From an uncultured Cellulophaga sp. (GTDB taxonomy: Bacteria > Bacteroidota > Bacteroidia > Flavobacteriales > Flavobacteriaceae), in NCBI GenBank assembly GCA_947492955.1, contig CANLOV010000007.1:186001-250000 (forward strand): 64,000 bases of DNA, read 5' to 3'. Of this stretch, positions 25,901 through 29,045 are shown piece by piece (positions within the stretch are counted from its first letter, which is position 1; the number at the start of each line of letters is the position of its first letter). Under the pieces are notes generated by a model. That model was not told the origin of the DNA. It did no database searches and saw nothing but the letters and a program-made list of their open reading frames with translations. Made by a program: the position numbers and the translations under genes.

Positions 25901-28482
25901 GGAATGTTATCATTATCCGTATCAAAAGAATCACAGGTACTGGTATAAAACTGAAAATTATCGAAGGTTACAAAACGGTTTCCTGTAGTTACATCTTCTG
26001 ATGCAAATAAGTATAAACGTATTTTATAGGTTGTTTCCGATTCTAATAAATAACCATTTGCTCCAAAATTATGAAACTCGTCATGACCTGTATCAAAAGG
26101 GCCTGGGGAAAGATTTGAAAACGCAGAACCATCTGTTGTTCTTATAGTAGCTCTACTACTTACCAATACTCTTGATGTTGTAAAATCATCTGCACTAATT
26201 TCTATTTGAAAAGAGAAATCTGCATAAATAGGTCTTATAGCATCTGTTGAAATATTAGTTCCTCTTGGTCCATAATTACCATTTATATTAGTAGTAACAT
26301 CGTGCATTCCCATAAAACGTGCTAAGGTTGCTTTATCTGGTAAAGAGGTAAACTGAAATTCTACATAATCGCCATCTGTTTTTGCTCCTGCAACATCTGC
26401 CTGATCTACGCCACTTAAAAAATAATAACCATGCCCATCTACAAAGTTAGCCGTATTTGTTGGGTCAGATTCATCTGTAATACCAACACCGAAACTTGCC
26501 GCTGCTACTGTTGTTTCATAAACTGTATTATCTACAATATTAGGTTGGTATCTATCTGTTTTTAATGTACCTGTATTTCCGTTATAACTAGATGGGTCTG
26601 TACCATCTATTAAATTTGGATCCCAAATTGCGGTATGGGTCTGTGCATTTGCCAATGCACAATCGTACTCTATAATATCTAAAATACCATCGTTATCATT
26701 ATCTAAATCGGCACTATTTATTACGGAGTCTCCATCTGCATCAAAATCTGCTGCTTCAGCTGGTCCTGCTGGATCTAAAATTTGTGTGGCAACATCACTA
26801 TCATCTCCTGGTAAATTATCTGTAACACTATAACTAGAACTTCTTACTAATCTGCTACCCACCATTTTTGAACCTAATGAATAGGGTAAACTCTTATATG
26901 TAAAATCGGATAATCCAGGGGCAGAGTTTCCATATTTTCTATAACTTTTTATAGATGATAAACCATGCCAATAAAATGTAATATTAGCCGTTTCACCAGC
27001 TGATGCACATTCTGCCGTAAAATCTACTAAACCTACAGGGTACTTATAATTAGGGTCATCATTTCCTATTTCTTCTTCTGTTACTACTCGTACATTGGTT
27101 AACACTGCGCAATCTGATGATGTAATCTCTACGGTAACATAACTCCCAGATCCAGATGCATCTGGTAAGGATGTTACATTATTTTGTTCCGAATCTGGAA
27201 TTCCGTCTCCATTACCATCGCCATTATTAGGCCCTGCATCTTCTATTGCCGCTGCTACTCCATCGTTATCATCTGCACTATTTATTGTAATTGTTGCGCT
27301 TGCTGTTGCTAATTCTGTACTATTACAATCTACAGGTGCTGTATCATTTATTGCGGTATAGGTTATGGTATGTATGCCAGAATCTGCAAAATTAATTGCT
27401 CCTGTACTATTACCCGACCCATTAGTTGGACTAACACCTGTTACTGGTTCTACTTGCCATGACAAAACACCTGGCGATCCTCCTGTAACTGCAAAAGAAG
27501 TATCTTCTCCCTTATTAATAGTTACATTAGATAAACCAGCTATTGCAGTAGGTGTTGTACAATCTGTTATTGATGCAACTGGTGCTTCTGCTAAAGGACA
27601 ACCTGCTCCATCATTTTCTGTTGTAAGTTCTGTATCTATAATCCAAGTAGCTACAGGGTTACCTGATCCTTCAAAATCTGTAATTTGCCAAAGTGCTGCT
27701 CTTCTTGTTGGATTTGCTCTGCCATTATTTGCAAAAAATAAATTTCCATTTAAATCTGTCCATCCAGCACCAAAAGCTTGTCCCGTTATATTCGATGGGT
27801 TAACTCCTGCACTAGCTGTTCCATATGCAAATCCTGTAATAGGTTTTGTTGTTACTGTTTTTGCAGCTACATTCCAAATAATTAAACTTAGTGTATTTCC
27901 ACTAAGTGCATAAATATAATCTCCTGTTGTTGTTACATCGCCACCATCAATGTAAACTATATCAGTTATATTTTCTGCCGAAAGGTCTGGTCCAGAAAAT
28001 TCTATTCTGGTAACCGTATACGGTGCTTTTAAAGAAACTGTTTTTAAATTTCTATTAGAACCACCTCCACCAGATATCCATAATTGGTCATTTTCATCTA
28101 CATCACCTGCTACAGAATTTTCTCCTACATTAGCTACTGTAGTTACTGTACCATCAGCAGCGATTCTGTAAAGATTTCCTGAACTTGTACCTGCACCTCC
28201 TGGTGCTGCACCTAGACAATAAATGTAGTTATCACTTCTGTTATACCCAGCCGCATTAACGGACTCTGAAAAAGAAGCCTCATCATCATAAACCCCATTA
28301 GTTACATTTAGTAATTTTAAATCGGAGGATATTGTTTGATAAAACGCGGGTTCACACGTATATTGCGAATAAACTTGCAAACTAGTTATAAGCAATAGTA
28401 TGACCGTAAATAAATAGGCGTGTTTTTGTTTCTTAAACAGGACAATGTCCTTGCTTTTAAGGAAGGGTAATTTTTTTTCCAT
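1..28482 (-). CDS. Giant multidomain secreted/surface protein with thrombospondin type-3-like (DxDxDG) repeats; C-terminus outside window
   Basis: ATG at 28482-28480; N-terminus MEKKLPFLKSKDIVLFKKQKHAYLFTVILLLITSLQVYSQYTCEPAFYQT (signal peptide). 28482 = 3 x 9494 and the same frame was checked at about 25.2, 20.9, 17.6, 15.0, 11.6 kb and at position 1 (DTDSDGVPNHLDLDGDND). Spot checks only, not every codon. Absent from ORF track because no stop lies in the window. Confidence 0.93.
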   Translation of the reverse strand, partial: MEKKLPFLKSKDIVLFKKQKHAYLFTVILLLITSLQVYSQYTCEPAFYQTISSDLKLLNVTNGVYDDEASFSESVNAAGYNRSDNYIYCLGAAPGGAGTSSGNLYRIAADGTVTTVANVGENSVAGDVDENDQLWISGGGGSNRNLKTVSLKAPYTVTRIEFSGPDLSAENITDIVYIDGGDVTTTGDYIYALSGNTLSLIIWNVAAKTVTTKPITGFAYGTASAGVNPSNITGQAFGAGWTDLNGNLFFANNGRANPTRRAALWQITDFEGSGNPVATWIIDTELTTENDGAGCPLAEAPVASITDCTTPTAIAGLSNVTINKGEDTSFAVTGGSPGVLSWQVEPVTGVSPTNGSGNSTGAINFADSGIHTITYTAINDTAPVDCNSTELATASATITINSADDNDGVAAAIEDAGPNNGDGNGDGIPDSEQNNVTSLPDASGSGSYVTVEITSSDCAVLTNVRVVTEEEIGNDDPNYKYPVGLVDFTAECASAGETANITFYWHGLSSIKSYRKYGNSAPGLSDFTYKSLPYSLGSKMVGSRLVRSSSYSVTDNLPGDDSDVATQILDPAGPAEAADFDADGDSVINSADLDNDNDGILDIIEYDCALANAQTHTAIWDPNLIDGTDPSSYNGNTGTLKTDRYQPNIVDNTVYETTVAAASFGVGITDESDPTNTANFVDGHGYYFLSGVDQADVAGAKTDGDYVEFQFTSLPDKATLARFMGMHDVTTNINGNYGPRGTNISTDAIRPIYADFSFQIEISADDFTTSRVLVSSRATIRTTDGSAFSNLSPGPFDTGHDEFHNFGANGYLLESETTYKIRLYLFASEDVTTGNRFVTFDNFQFYTSTCDSFDTDNDNIPDAFDLDSDNDGCADFIEGAGSYTLAAHGQTASTNLSDGNANMVTTNLGTTSDTVNEATLGVPIVAPSSTAIPQSAGASQNSGDATACDVDSDDDDVPDSTDIDDDNDGVLDEDECPQGANANFSQFTGILNAPGTSTTGIIMQDGKLINFTITHPAKINPFDNQYSADTRALEGLFSDPSIYSPPNPIGIFEHPKFGTTGTYTIVFDQPITNPRMNIWSLGDGGFFSGGAAPLQPTFTFDTNITVISSRTLNTTGTDGTTNSLYLTAANAVRSNDDSDSIGGNGTIEIPGTFTTISFTVDVFEQYWNMNFSVFDVIACDFDGDGIPARLDLDSDGDGCPDAVEAGVSPTTGIGSGDVINGDGTTNTTTATANAQFSFTEPGGDGLLNSVDGTTIDGNTEYTNTYAPLAINSTLNACPDNDNDGLNDLTDIDDDNDGILDVEESPNCFYTEAEATGNDLVKITSVLTSPDDDQTDGDIQLLSDGNTTTATFNFNAGQAIEFAELFKIEFPTAVDLTSVTINNNTTFGAATTAKLQVSNDGYNWVDASTINSIATNANKVFTNTQTGNSNVFYRIVGVSDGNNLESVTTTTIREITWVTSGNYKASANPKPTCTDDDDLDAIPNHLDLDSDGDGCPDTVEAGISLSNADLASASVTNGNGVDATANTTTTIANAQLDTSGTDTTPEDGLNDSVDADGDGVPDYTSTYTNYALNAAVDACLDSDLDGIVDVVDIDDDNDGVLDSVENARNCVSLLDGVVDGSLEGALNVSWSESTNTFSLNSTVGATGWNTAAGSPDTWQGSFSLSGAGFWSGALNGVPATPDGQVFMAIYNGFTDEATSTEIPESAGVEVGDVIRIEFIQVFGGTNGITPLNAQARFRWTIDGVPYLANLLTYNGNNPKTWESDFIEFTATTTSPDIVLDIVPSSTNDGNYLAIDGIDVQNITKQSCSFPEADDDRDGIPNRLDLDSDGDGCPDAVEARLPLGNADLVSASVINGNGVDATANTTTTIANAQLDINGTDSSPEDGLNDSVDTNGDGLPDYTSTYLQIALSNSLNGCADFDNDGVPDVADIDDDNDGVVDAEESPTCFFTEAEAATISLMTSDFAPQLTESLDLLFDGSTTATFNFINAQTVNVGDNWFTLNLTAPIELETLVVSNRFATTGTSDLWGSNDNSNFVQLTSSANTQSNATPTTNITFVVDQNADAYKYYQIRATTAATTSNTLAIAEITVIIKSGAYVASKNFKTTCAEDLDDDGLFNHLDLDSDGDGCPDAVEAGIALNNGDLRAANVENGSGGSVTSTVSTANAQLDTSGTDSSPEDGLNDSVDANGDGRPDYTSSYSTYALDDTIDACSDFDNDGVPDLADIDDDNDGILDATELNCGIGYSTITNRINTANAQSASGQFIKGNSIADYTINFTDVNASFSATNNVLAGNGIHYILNDTDADGDFSEEISITADANSTLNTVLYGPEAPINPAAVANKDNDQQTMVLTWNPGVPATIIDPDNQLDVADGTSLTSGSTIVQTIDLLNTVATWRIEFHVNMLSSFNLTVTHDHNTASTIAFESYGFNVSLCEKLNTDSTNDAFLNHLDADSDNDGCSDAFEAGATTDKTANFVFTNTLLNGEDANGNGLADSVEDLPANPGQINYSSTDYLAYSAALVACTDNDTDGVPDFADIDDDNDGILDITELACGVAIASDTNIVTTVGSQQVQGAFTRENAVVNYDLTFQNLAAALVATKISTNTSGMHYTIDDINLGSYEMTMTFTPQADAVLNTVEWGPDLVGNTHAENDNDEQYITLNWSPTISATIIDPDNQLDVGATDLVDGLVITSGTTIEQVAEFENIAPPTWKIVFNTNLLAVPFTINTSHIANPVGNLADEGFSFVANVCNLENTDSANDALPNHLDTDSDNDGCSDAKEANATTDDTTNFAFTNTLLNGEDVNGNGLADEVEQGTTGTTNYTPNYYAVADATINACADNDNDGISDIVDIDDDNDGILDVIELGCDFRTIATNDAPVTAIGSQEVSGTFTDGDASATYTIDLSDASLALTTADQFDGNGVSYLWNDASPSFTSTITITPAAGTFVNTIHWGPDVLQVNDANYDNNSQEITITWSPAIPAVVHDPANQLNVADGSSLNSGDTIIQLADELDGTGDWYIEFPLNINLAAFTLTTIHTDTANFGQDGYSLRTELCVDANIDGDNIAPHLDPDTDGDGCSDAFEAGATTDKTTDFEFTNTATNGEDTNGNGLADIVEEGTTGTVNYDATYAYATSDLIKLCEDLDNDGIDDYADIDDDNDGILDIVESPNCFYTEAEASTIVNISSQFSSPDDFSVLGDGATIATFNFNASQTFYPQDNIFTVEFEGLVELTSLTLSHNPTATTTARAQLYGSVDGIIYKPLSNTDVNIQTATNIAFPVEQNAAAYKFYQIQNTVTGVSAAGNTIGEITYVLATGYNPLANPKLTCLDNIDGDSFPNHLDPDSDGDGCSDAFEVGATTDKTTTDFAFITSQGLGNGDENGNGLADEIENSTAPGTITYTATNFYALDDTLNVCLDTDDDGVPDVVDIDDDNDGIPDTDECFALALQVTDFGFAEDLLQATFHGVLARTETGYTANGAFYGPTATQQLVPIDITPENGFSYTGALLLATTGGFTGAAHQQTFLLTSTGLFVYGNEGVVINNSITSSTTTEQITMPSGVTVRDVKSMTASTGGLLLLTVDGNIWAYGLNFTIYGDGSTVADTNWHQVQIPESVKRVRMWNGNAFAVSNIGNFYSWGSNAYDGVNQDVQALVPIQVTNPLPPAVTPVQLTISGNGTVPSYFVLGSDRKIYALGNNGAGLLGIGSTTEQITWQNVEASAGVDLENVVFISAMDNDNIYGSASAILEDGTLLSWGNNNTSMIGVTPIGNRPTAPSGSSGKVFNYVENGGHITPSTADGLYCNVGHNAGGGFGDGTIANRATYDCSRIVVNFASLNPLTSCNIDGDLLPDHLDPDSDNDGCPDALEAGHGIVITNTSNVGDNGLVDSLEEGGADSGVLNYEPSLFFIDDLTLNACTDSDTDGIPDIADIDSDNDGILDIDEHECGVVTPTVDIVSTAAKISTGNFASAQGIVDFTLAYNNLTTNLITGDFTTTGNGLHYNVSDDASNGTYSANIRILAGEAEVPLGNVEWGPNLVGSTSTKNQNAAQNITLDWSPSLFTATVVDPNGELNLADGTIISSGQTLVQTNSFTSATPPTWKIVFDTRLIKVDFELTTTHTATTGDLRNEGYSVKVSLCESINSDAASGDTDPNYLDLDSDGDGCSDAAEAGVAAALGDANDQFEFTISQGSGNGDTNGNGLADEAENPTLAGTVNYVLDYAPVIDGIDNGNCAPQDDLDNVSETIEDGAPSGGDGNGDGVLDSSQPSVASIPGITGSYVTLEVTGACNQITRMEMVQEADLASLDDFYEYPFGLVDFTLQCGAPGQVAEIKFYWYGVTSLDQLDAYRKFGADTPGSVNKSYRKFTTVEAIETISYDDDDDINTPDITTDVLTVTYTLTDDLFGDDSDVDAEIIDPTGPAIATDSDNDGVNDLADLDDDNDGILDEDEYPTGLLVPSEDDDNDGVPNYADDDPNDPAIGDDNDAVEPAYDSDGDGIANHIDIDADNDGIPDNVEAQPTIGYIAPGTGGVVGTTDVNGQGIPTVYTTAGGFPTDGIATPENSDADTMPDFRDTDSDDDGILDVIESGQTQASSANDIDGDGLLDAYDAVNTVAGDPFDVNDDLDNGAIDTPNIQNPNTAEVDFRDNTKDRDNDGIDDLTDIDDDNDGIIDSVECPDVDVRIGTDFGGPLTEVSGGSATLTNDTAGNPLTSNISIAAPTPIGSSTGVEILANGANAIRFVDDNGYTLNEGFSTNITLVNPEFLSFSTPDGSVTALNRTDQVTFQAVGVSASFEWIVNSTSEAIITNSGNTITITGAPTSGIQGNAPYVEFNISPSEPVSDVQVIYINLDTTVGDNNPATFGDYNSFIFSMNYCPDTDDDGIPDALDIDSDNDGIPDNVEAQPTVGYIAPTGAVGNNGLYNVYETIDDDTAAGITPQNTDDTLTNSDTIPDYLDTDSDGDGILDTQEAGLSSPMGTVGTNGLYGSYENTDDYTDTNGNVLDPSNDPQNLPNTESPSTAEVDYRELQDTDNDGIDDLTDIDDDNDGIIDSVECPDVDVRIGTDFGGPLTEVSGGSATLTNDTAGNPLTSNISIAAPTPIGSSTGVEILANGANAIRFVDDNGYTLNEGFSTNITLVNPEFLSFSTPDGSVTALNRTDQVTFQAVGVSASFEWIVNSTSEAIITNSGNTITITGAPTSGIQGNAPYVEFNISPSEPVSDVLVTYINLDTTVGDNNPATFGDYNSFIFSMNYCPDTDDDGIPNHLDIDSDNDGIPDNVEAQPTVGYIAPTGAVGNNGLYNVYETIDDNTAAGITPQNTDDTLTNSDTIPDYLDTDSDGDGILDTQEAQLALAPTDTDIDGDGLLDAYDDVNTTVGDPFDVNDDLDTGSDSLPNNQESSTAEVDYREPPVPVDTDGDGIPDAVDLDDDNDGILDVTESACAPNGASPLPLMLLYDNLSADLSATTAETDFIATGTAYAQVFGSGLSYTEDANNAGGGYIDLQGVNQADLATAKADNDYLEIAFTTGANPYSISQLFFFAEPVSVPALDFRSGYQYQVEISGDNFVNSVVLFDEATVNASSFRRPATTNLQLLPNKFYKIRFYLYNNPVANAGSITIDNIAFRSLLCSASDFDGDGIPNSVDLDSDNDGIYDVVESGTPITDINNDGRIDGPVGLNGVPDEVDSDNDAFSTTAIQPLDTDDPTNELSPDYLDIDADNDGIVDIIEAQPSTGYIPPSGVDTDGDGIDNAYDPFDDTNIAAPVATTSVAIVPVNTDAATGDVTPDYLDLDSDADGESDTIEAYDTDDNGVADTIPAGMDDDGDGLDDNFDAIDVAVTPLTNPTNNGQTALGSFPNTDDTSNVEPNWRELLDADEDGIPDLVDLDDDNDGIPDTSEVPLGVAAPGADDDNDGIPNYADTDGNNDGTPDIADGNNDGIPDVYDTDGDGVPNHFDLDGDNDGIYDVVETGNGALDPDGDGEVDGAVGANGLPDAAESGTEGGAPTTVIPSNDTDALPDFLDIDADNDGIPDNVEGQTTADYVAPIGNDSDGDGIDDAYDTDFLATNAGITPVDTSDVDVTGIPDYLDDDSDDDGVSDMIEAGQLLGTNLAPTGIDTDGDGLDDAFDDNNTPIGTTFDVNDNLDTGANATDNEDEPLTAEVDFREVMDADNDGVPDVVDLDDDNDGILDTLEVPTGTTAPGADDDNDGIPNYADTDSNNDGTPDIADINNDGIPDIYDFDDDGIPNHFDLDSDNDGILDHTEFDQIDGDGDGVVDLMLDSDNDGIPDSVDVDQTGGTDTDGDGIDNIADIDQTPGADTDGDGIINALDPDANGNGYEDIIESNGITFSNLPNSDSIGNPDFLDIDADGDGIPDNIEGQPTLGYVPPVGNDSDGDGIDDAYDSDIPGNTGIDPVDTDMDGDFLPDYVDTDAENDGVPDIFENGDTDNVPSGVDTDGDGLDDAFDDNDDSLIPGSTVNDGINPPTDVELGDVDGDYLTGGDLDYRDLIDNDEDGIADFTDIDDDNDGIPDTDEYPLGTPNPSGDADNDGIPNYADVDPDGDGGATTPDLADGNNDGIPDIYDTDGDGVPNHFDLDADNDGIYDVVETENGALDPDGNGVVDGAVGLNGLPDDAESGTDGGAITAEVLNSDTDALPNFLDIDADNDGIPDNIEGQTTADYVAPIGNDSDGDGIDDAYDTDIVGNTGIAPVDTSDTDLTSEPDYIDIDSDDDGISDMLEAGQLLGTNLVPTGVDTDGDGLDDAFDDNNTAAGTLFDVNDNLDTGAAGTDNDDDTATVEVDFREIQDNDMDGIPDLVDDDDDNDGILDLTDSPLGTPPSEDDDMDGIPNYMDTDIDNDGNPDLADGNNDGIPDVYDTDGDGVPNHFDLDADNDGIYDVVETGNAALDPDGDGVVDGAVGANGLPNAAESGTDGGIQTAVISNTDLDAFDDFLDIDADNDGIPDNIEGQTTADYIAPIGNDSDGDGIDDAYDADFLATNAGITPVDTSDADATGIPDYLDDDSDDDGVLDMFESGQLLGTNLTPTGVDTDGDGLDDAFDVNNTPIGTPFDVNDNLDTGAAGTDNDDNSATTEVDFREIMDADMDGIPDLVDEDDDNDGILDTDEAQGLSPSDDDDMDGIPNYMDTDSDNDGNPDVADGNNDGIPDVYDTDGDGVPNHFDLDADNDGIYDIVETGNTALDPDGNGLVDGAVGLNGIPDDAEGGTDGNALITVITTSDGDTLPDFLDIDADNDGIPDNVEGQTTADYVAPIGNDSDGDGIDDAYDADFLATNAGITPVDTSDADATGTPDYLDNDSDDDGISDMLESGQLLGTNLVPTGVDTDGDGLDDAFDDNNTPIGTAFDVNDNLDTGAEDTDNDDNSATPEVDFREIMDADNDGISDLVDLDDDNDGIPDTEEVAAGTPSPSGDDDNDGIPNYMDTDTDNDGIADLPDGNNDGIPDVYDTDGDGVPNHLDLDADNDGIYDVVETGNSALDTDGDGAIEGAVGLNGLPDAAESGTEGGAPTTVIPSSDTDTLPDFLDIDADNDGIPDNVEGQTTADYIAPIGNDSDGDGIDDAYDTDFLATNAGITPVDTSDADATGTPDYLDDDSDDDGISDMLEAGQLLGTNLVPTGVDTDGDGLDDAFDDNNTALGTPFDVNDNLDTGAAGTDNNDAPLSAEVDFREIMDADEDGITDLVDLDDDNDGIPDTEEVPAGTPTPSEDDDNDGIPNYMDTDSDNDGIADLPDGNNDGIPDVYDTDGDGVPNHLDLDGDNDGIYDIVETGNGALDTDGDGEVDGLVVGANGLPDAAESGTDGGVLTTVISSSDGDTLPDFLDIDADNDGIPDNVEGQTTADYIAPIGNDSDGDGIDDAYDADFLATNAGITPVDTSDADATGTPDYLDNDSDDDGVTDVLEAGQDLINGKPLTEDVDNDGLLDIFDANITPIGTAFDVNDNLDTGAEGTNNDDNSATPEVDFREIMDADNDGISDLVDLDDDNDGIPDTEEVPAGTSAPSGDDDMDGIPNYMDKDTNNDGIADLPDGNNDGIPDVYDTDGDGVPNHLDLDGDNDGIYDVVETGNSALDTDGDGAIEGAVGLNGLPDAAESGTEGGAPTTVIPSSDTDTLPDFLDIDADNDGIPDNVEGQTTADYIAPIGNDSDGDGIDDAYDADFLATNAGITPVDTSDADATGIPDYLDNDSDDDGVTDVLEAGQDLINGKPLTEDVDNDGLLDIFDANITPIGTAFDVNDNLDTGAAGTNNDDNSATPEVDFREIMDADMDGIPDVVDLDDDNDGIPDTEEVPAGTPTPSGDDDNDGIPNYMDKDTNNDGIADLPDGNNDGIPDVYDTDGDGVPNHLDLDGDNDGIYDVVETGNSALDIDGDGVIEGAVGANGLPDAAESGTEGGAPTTMIPNSDTDTLSDFLDIDSDNDGIPDNVEGQTTADYVAPIGNDSDGDGIDDAYDADFLATNAGITPVDTSDADATGIPDYLDNDSDDDGVTDVLEAGQDLINGKPLTEDVDNDGLLDIFDANITPIGTAFDVNDNLNSGAEDTDNDDNSATPEVDFREVMDADMDGITDLVDLDDDNDGIPDTEEVPAGTPIPSVDDDNDGIPNYMETDSDNDGIADLPDGNNDGIPDVYDTDGDGVPNHLDLDGDNDGIYDVVETGNSALDPDNDGIIGTTQPDGTTDAPVGTNGLPDTAESGIDGGAPTTVIPSSDGDTLPDFLDIDADNDGIPDNVEGQTTADYVAPIGNDSDGDGIDDAYDADFLATNTGITPVDTSDADATGTPDYLDNDSDDDGISDMLESGQLLGTNLVPTGIDTDGDGLDDAFDDNNTPIGTAFDVNDNLNTGAEGTNNDDNSATTEVDFREIMDADMDGIPDVVDLDDDNDGIPDIEEVPAGTPTPSGDDDMDGIPNYMDTDSDNDGTPDVADGNNDGIPDVYDTDGDGVPNHLDLDGDNDGIYDVVETGNGALDPDGDGEVDGAVGANGLPDAAESGTEGGAPTTVIPSSDTDTLPDFLDIDADNDGIPDNVEGQTTADYIAPIGNDSDGDGIDDAYDADFLATNAGITPVDTSDADGTGTPDYLDNDSDDDGVTDVLEAGQDLINGKPLTEDVDNDGLLDIFDANITPIGTAFDVNDNLDTGAEDTDNDDNSSTPEVDFREIMDADNDGISDLVDLDDDNDGIPDTEEVPAGTPTPSGDDDNDGIPNYMDTDSDNDGTPDVADGNNDGIPDVYDTDGDGVPNHLDLDGDNDGIYDVVETGNGALDPDGDGEVDGAVGANGLPDAAESGTEGGAPTTMIPSSDTDTLPDFLDIDADNDGIPDNVEGQTTADYIAPIGNDSDGDGIDDAYDADFLATNAGITPVDTSDADGTGTPDYLDNDSDDDGVTDVLEAGQDLINGKPLTEDVDNDGLLDIFDANITPIGTAFDVNDNLDTGAAGTNNDDNSATTEVDFREIMDADMDGISDLVDLDDDNDGIPDTEEVPAGTPTPSGDDDNDGIPNYMDTDTDNDGIADLPDGNNDGIPDVYDTDSDGVPNHLDLDGDND
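12521..14596 (-). repeat. Near-identical in-frame duplication, 1128-bp (376-aa) offset, inside the giant CDS
   Basis: 12521-13468 matches 13649-14596 with few substitutions; antisense ORFs 12989..13489 and 14117..14647 give the same peptide over about 160 aa. Confidence 0.92.
15890..25960 (-). repeat. Diverged about 1-kb modules, each with a Cys-containing DSDGDGC(P/S)DAxEA motif plus an interspersed beta-sandwich/lectin-like domain
   Basis: Antisense motif gcatctgracarccatc or close variants near 16.05, 16.94, 18.46, 19.27, 20.17, 21.11, 22.10, 22.98, 23.99, 24.88 and 25.86 kb. Confidence 0.75.
17040..18180 (-). other. RCC1-like/beta-propeller-like segment within giant protein
   Basis: Minus-frame translation includes VQIPESVKRVRMWNGNAFAVSNIGNFYSWGSNAYDG, YFVLGSDRKIYALGNNGAGLLGIGS, AILEDGTLLSWGNNNTSMIG, resembling RCC1 repeats. 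Confidence 0.6.
27610..28360 (-). other. N-terminal propeller-like region of giant protein
   Basis: Translation YNRSDNYIYCLGAAPGGAGTSSGNLYRIAADGTVTTVANVGENSVAGDVDENDQLWISGGGG ... DLNGNLFFANNGRANPTRRAALWQITDFEGSGNPVATWIIDTE. Confidence 0.5.
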
Positions 28483-28995
28483 GGTGGTGGATATTAATTT
28501 GTGAAAACTGGTTAGAGATTTTATTTTTAAAGCTAATTTTTGAGTTCTTAAACTCCCTAAAAAGCTAATTTTTAAATTGAAAATATCTGGTAAATGATGT
28601 TTCATGAAATGAATTAATCAGCAATTATTTTGTAATATTTTTCTTATTTAATAAAATCAAATGTAAGTTTTTACTTTCTTTTAACATAAATTTTTGTTGT
28701 AAAATCGTACAAAAGTGATGTGAAAATTTATTAACAATAGGCTTAACAACTACCGTTCGTCTATATTTTATTGCGGTTCACCTATTTTTTAGAAGAAAAA
28801 ATGAAAATGAGGTATTTGTAGTATTTTTATGTATGCGAACGTTTTAATAAAACATTCAGACATAAAATTTAGATGCAAAGAAGTAATAAAGTGATAAAAA
28901 AATTGAAGCGTTTATGATTAGCAAAAAGCTCAAATACAAGATTTATAAATGTTATATGAAGTTTAAAATTGAAGATATGATTGTAAAAAAATAAA

Positions 28996-29019
28996 GGTTG
29001 ATGTAAACAAACATCAACC
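28996..29019 (-). terminator. Intrinsic terminator downstream of dsbD-like gene
   Basis: GGTTGATGT-N6-ACATCAACC followed on the minus strand by T-rich TTTATTTTTTTAC. Confidence 0.65.
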
Positions 29020-29045
29020 CTATAAAAAAGTATAATAGAATTTAA

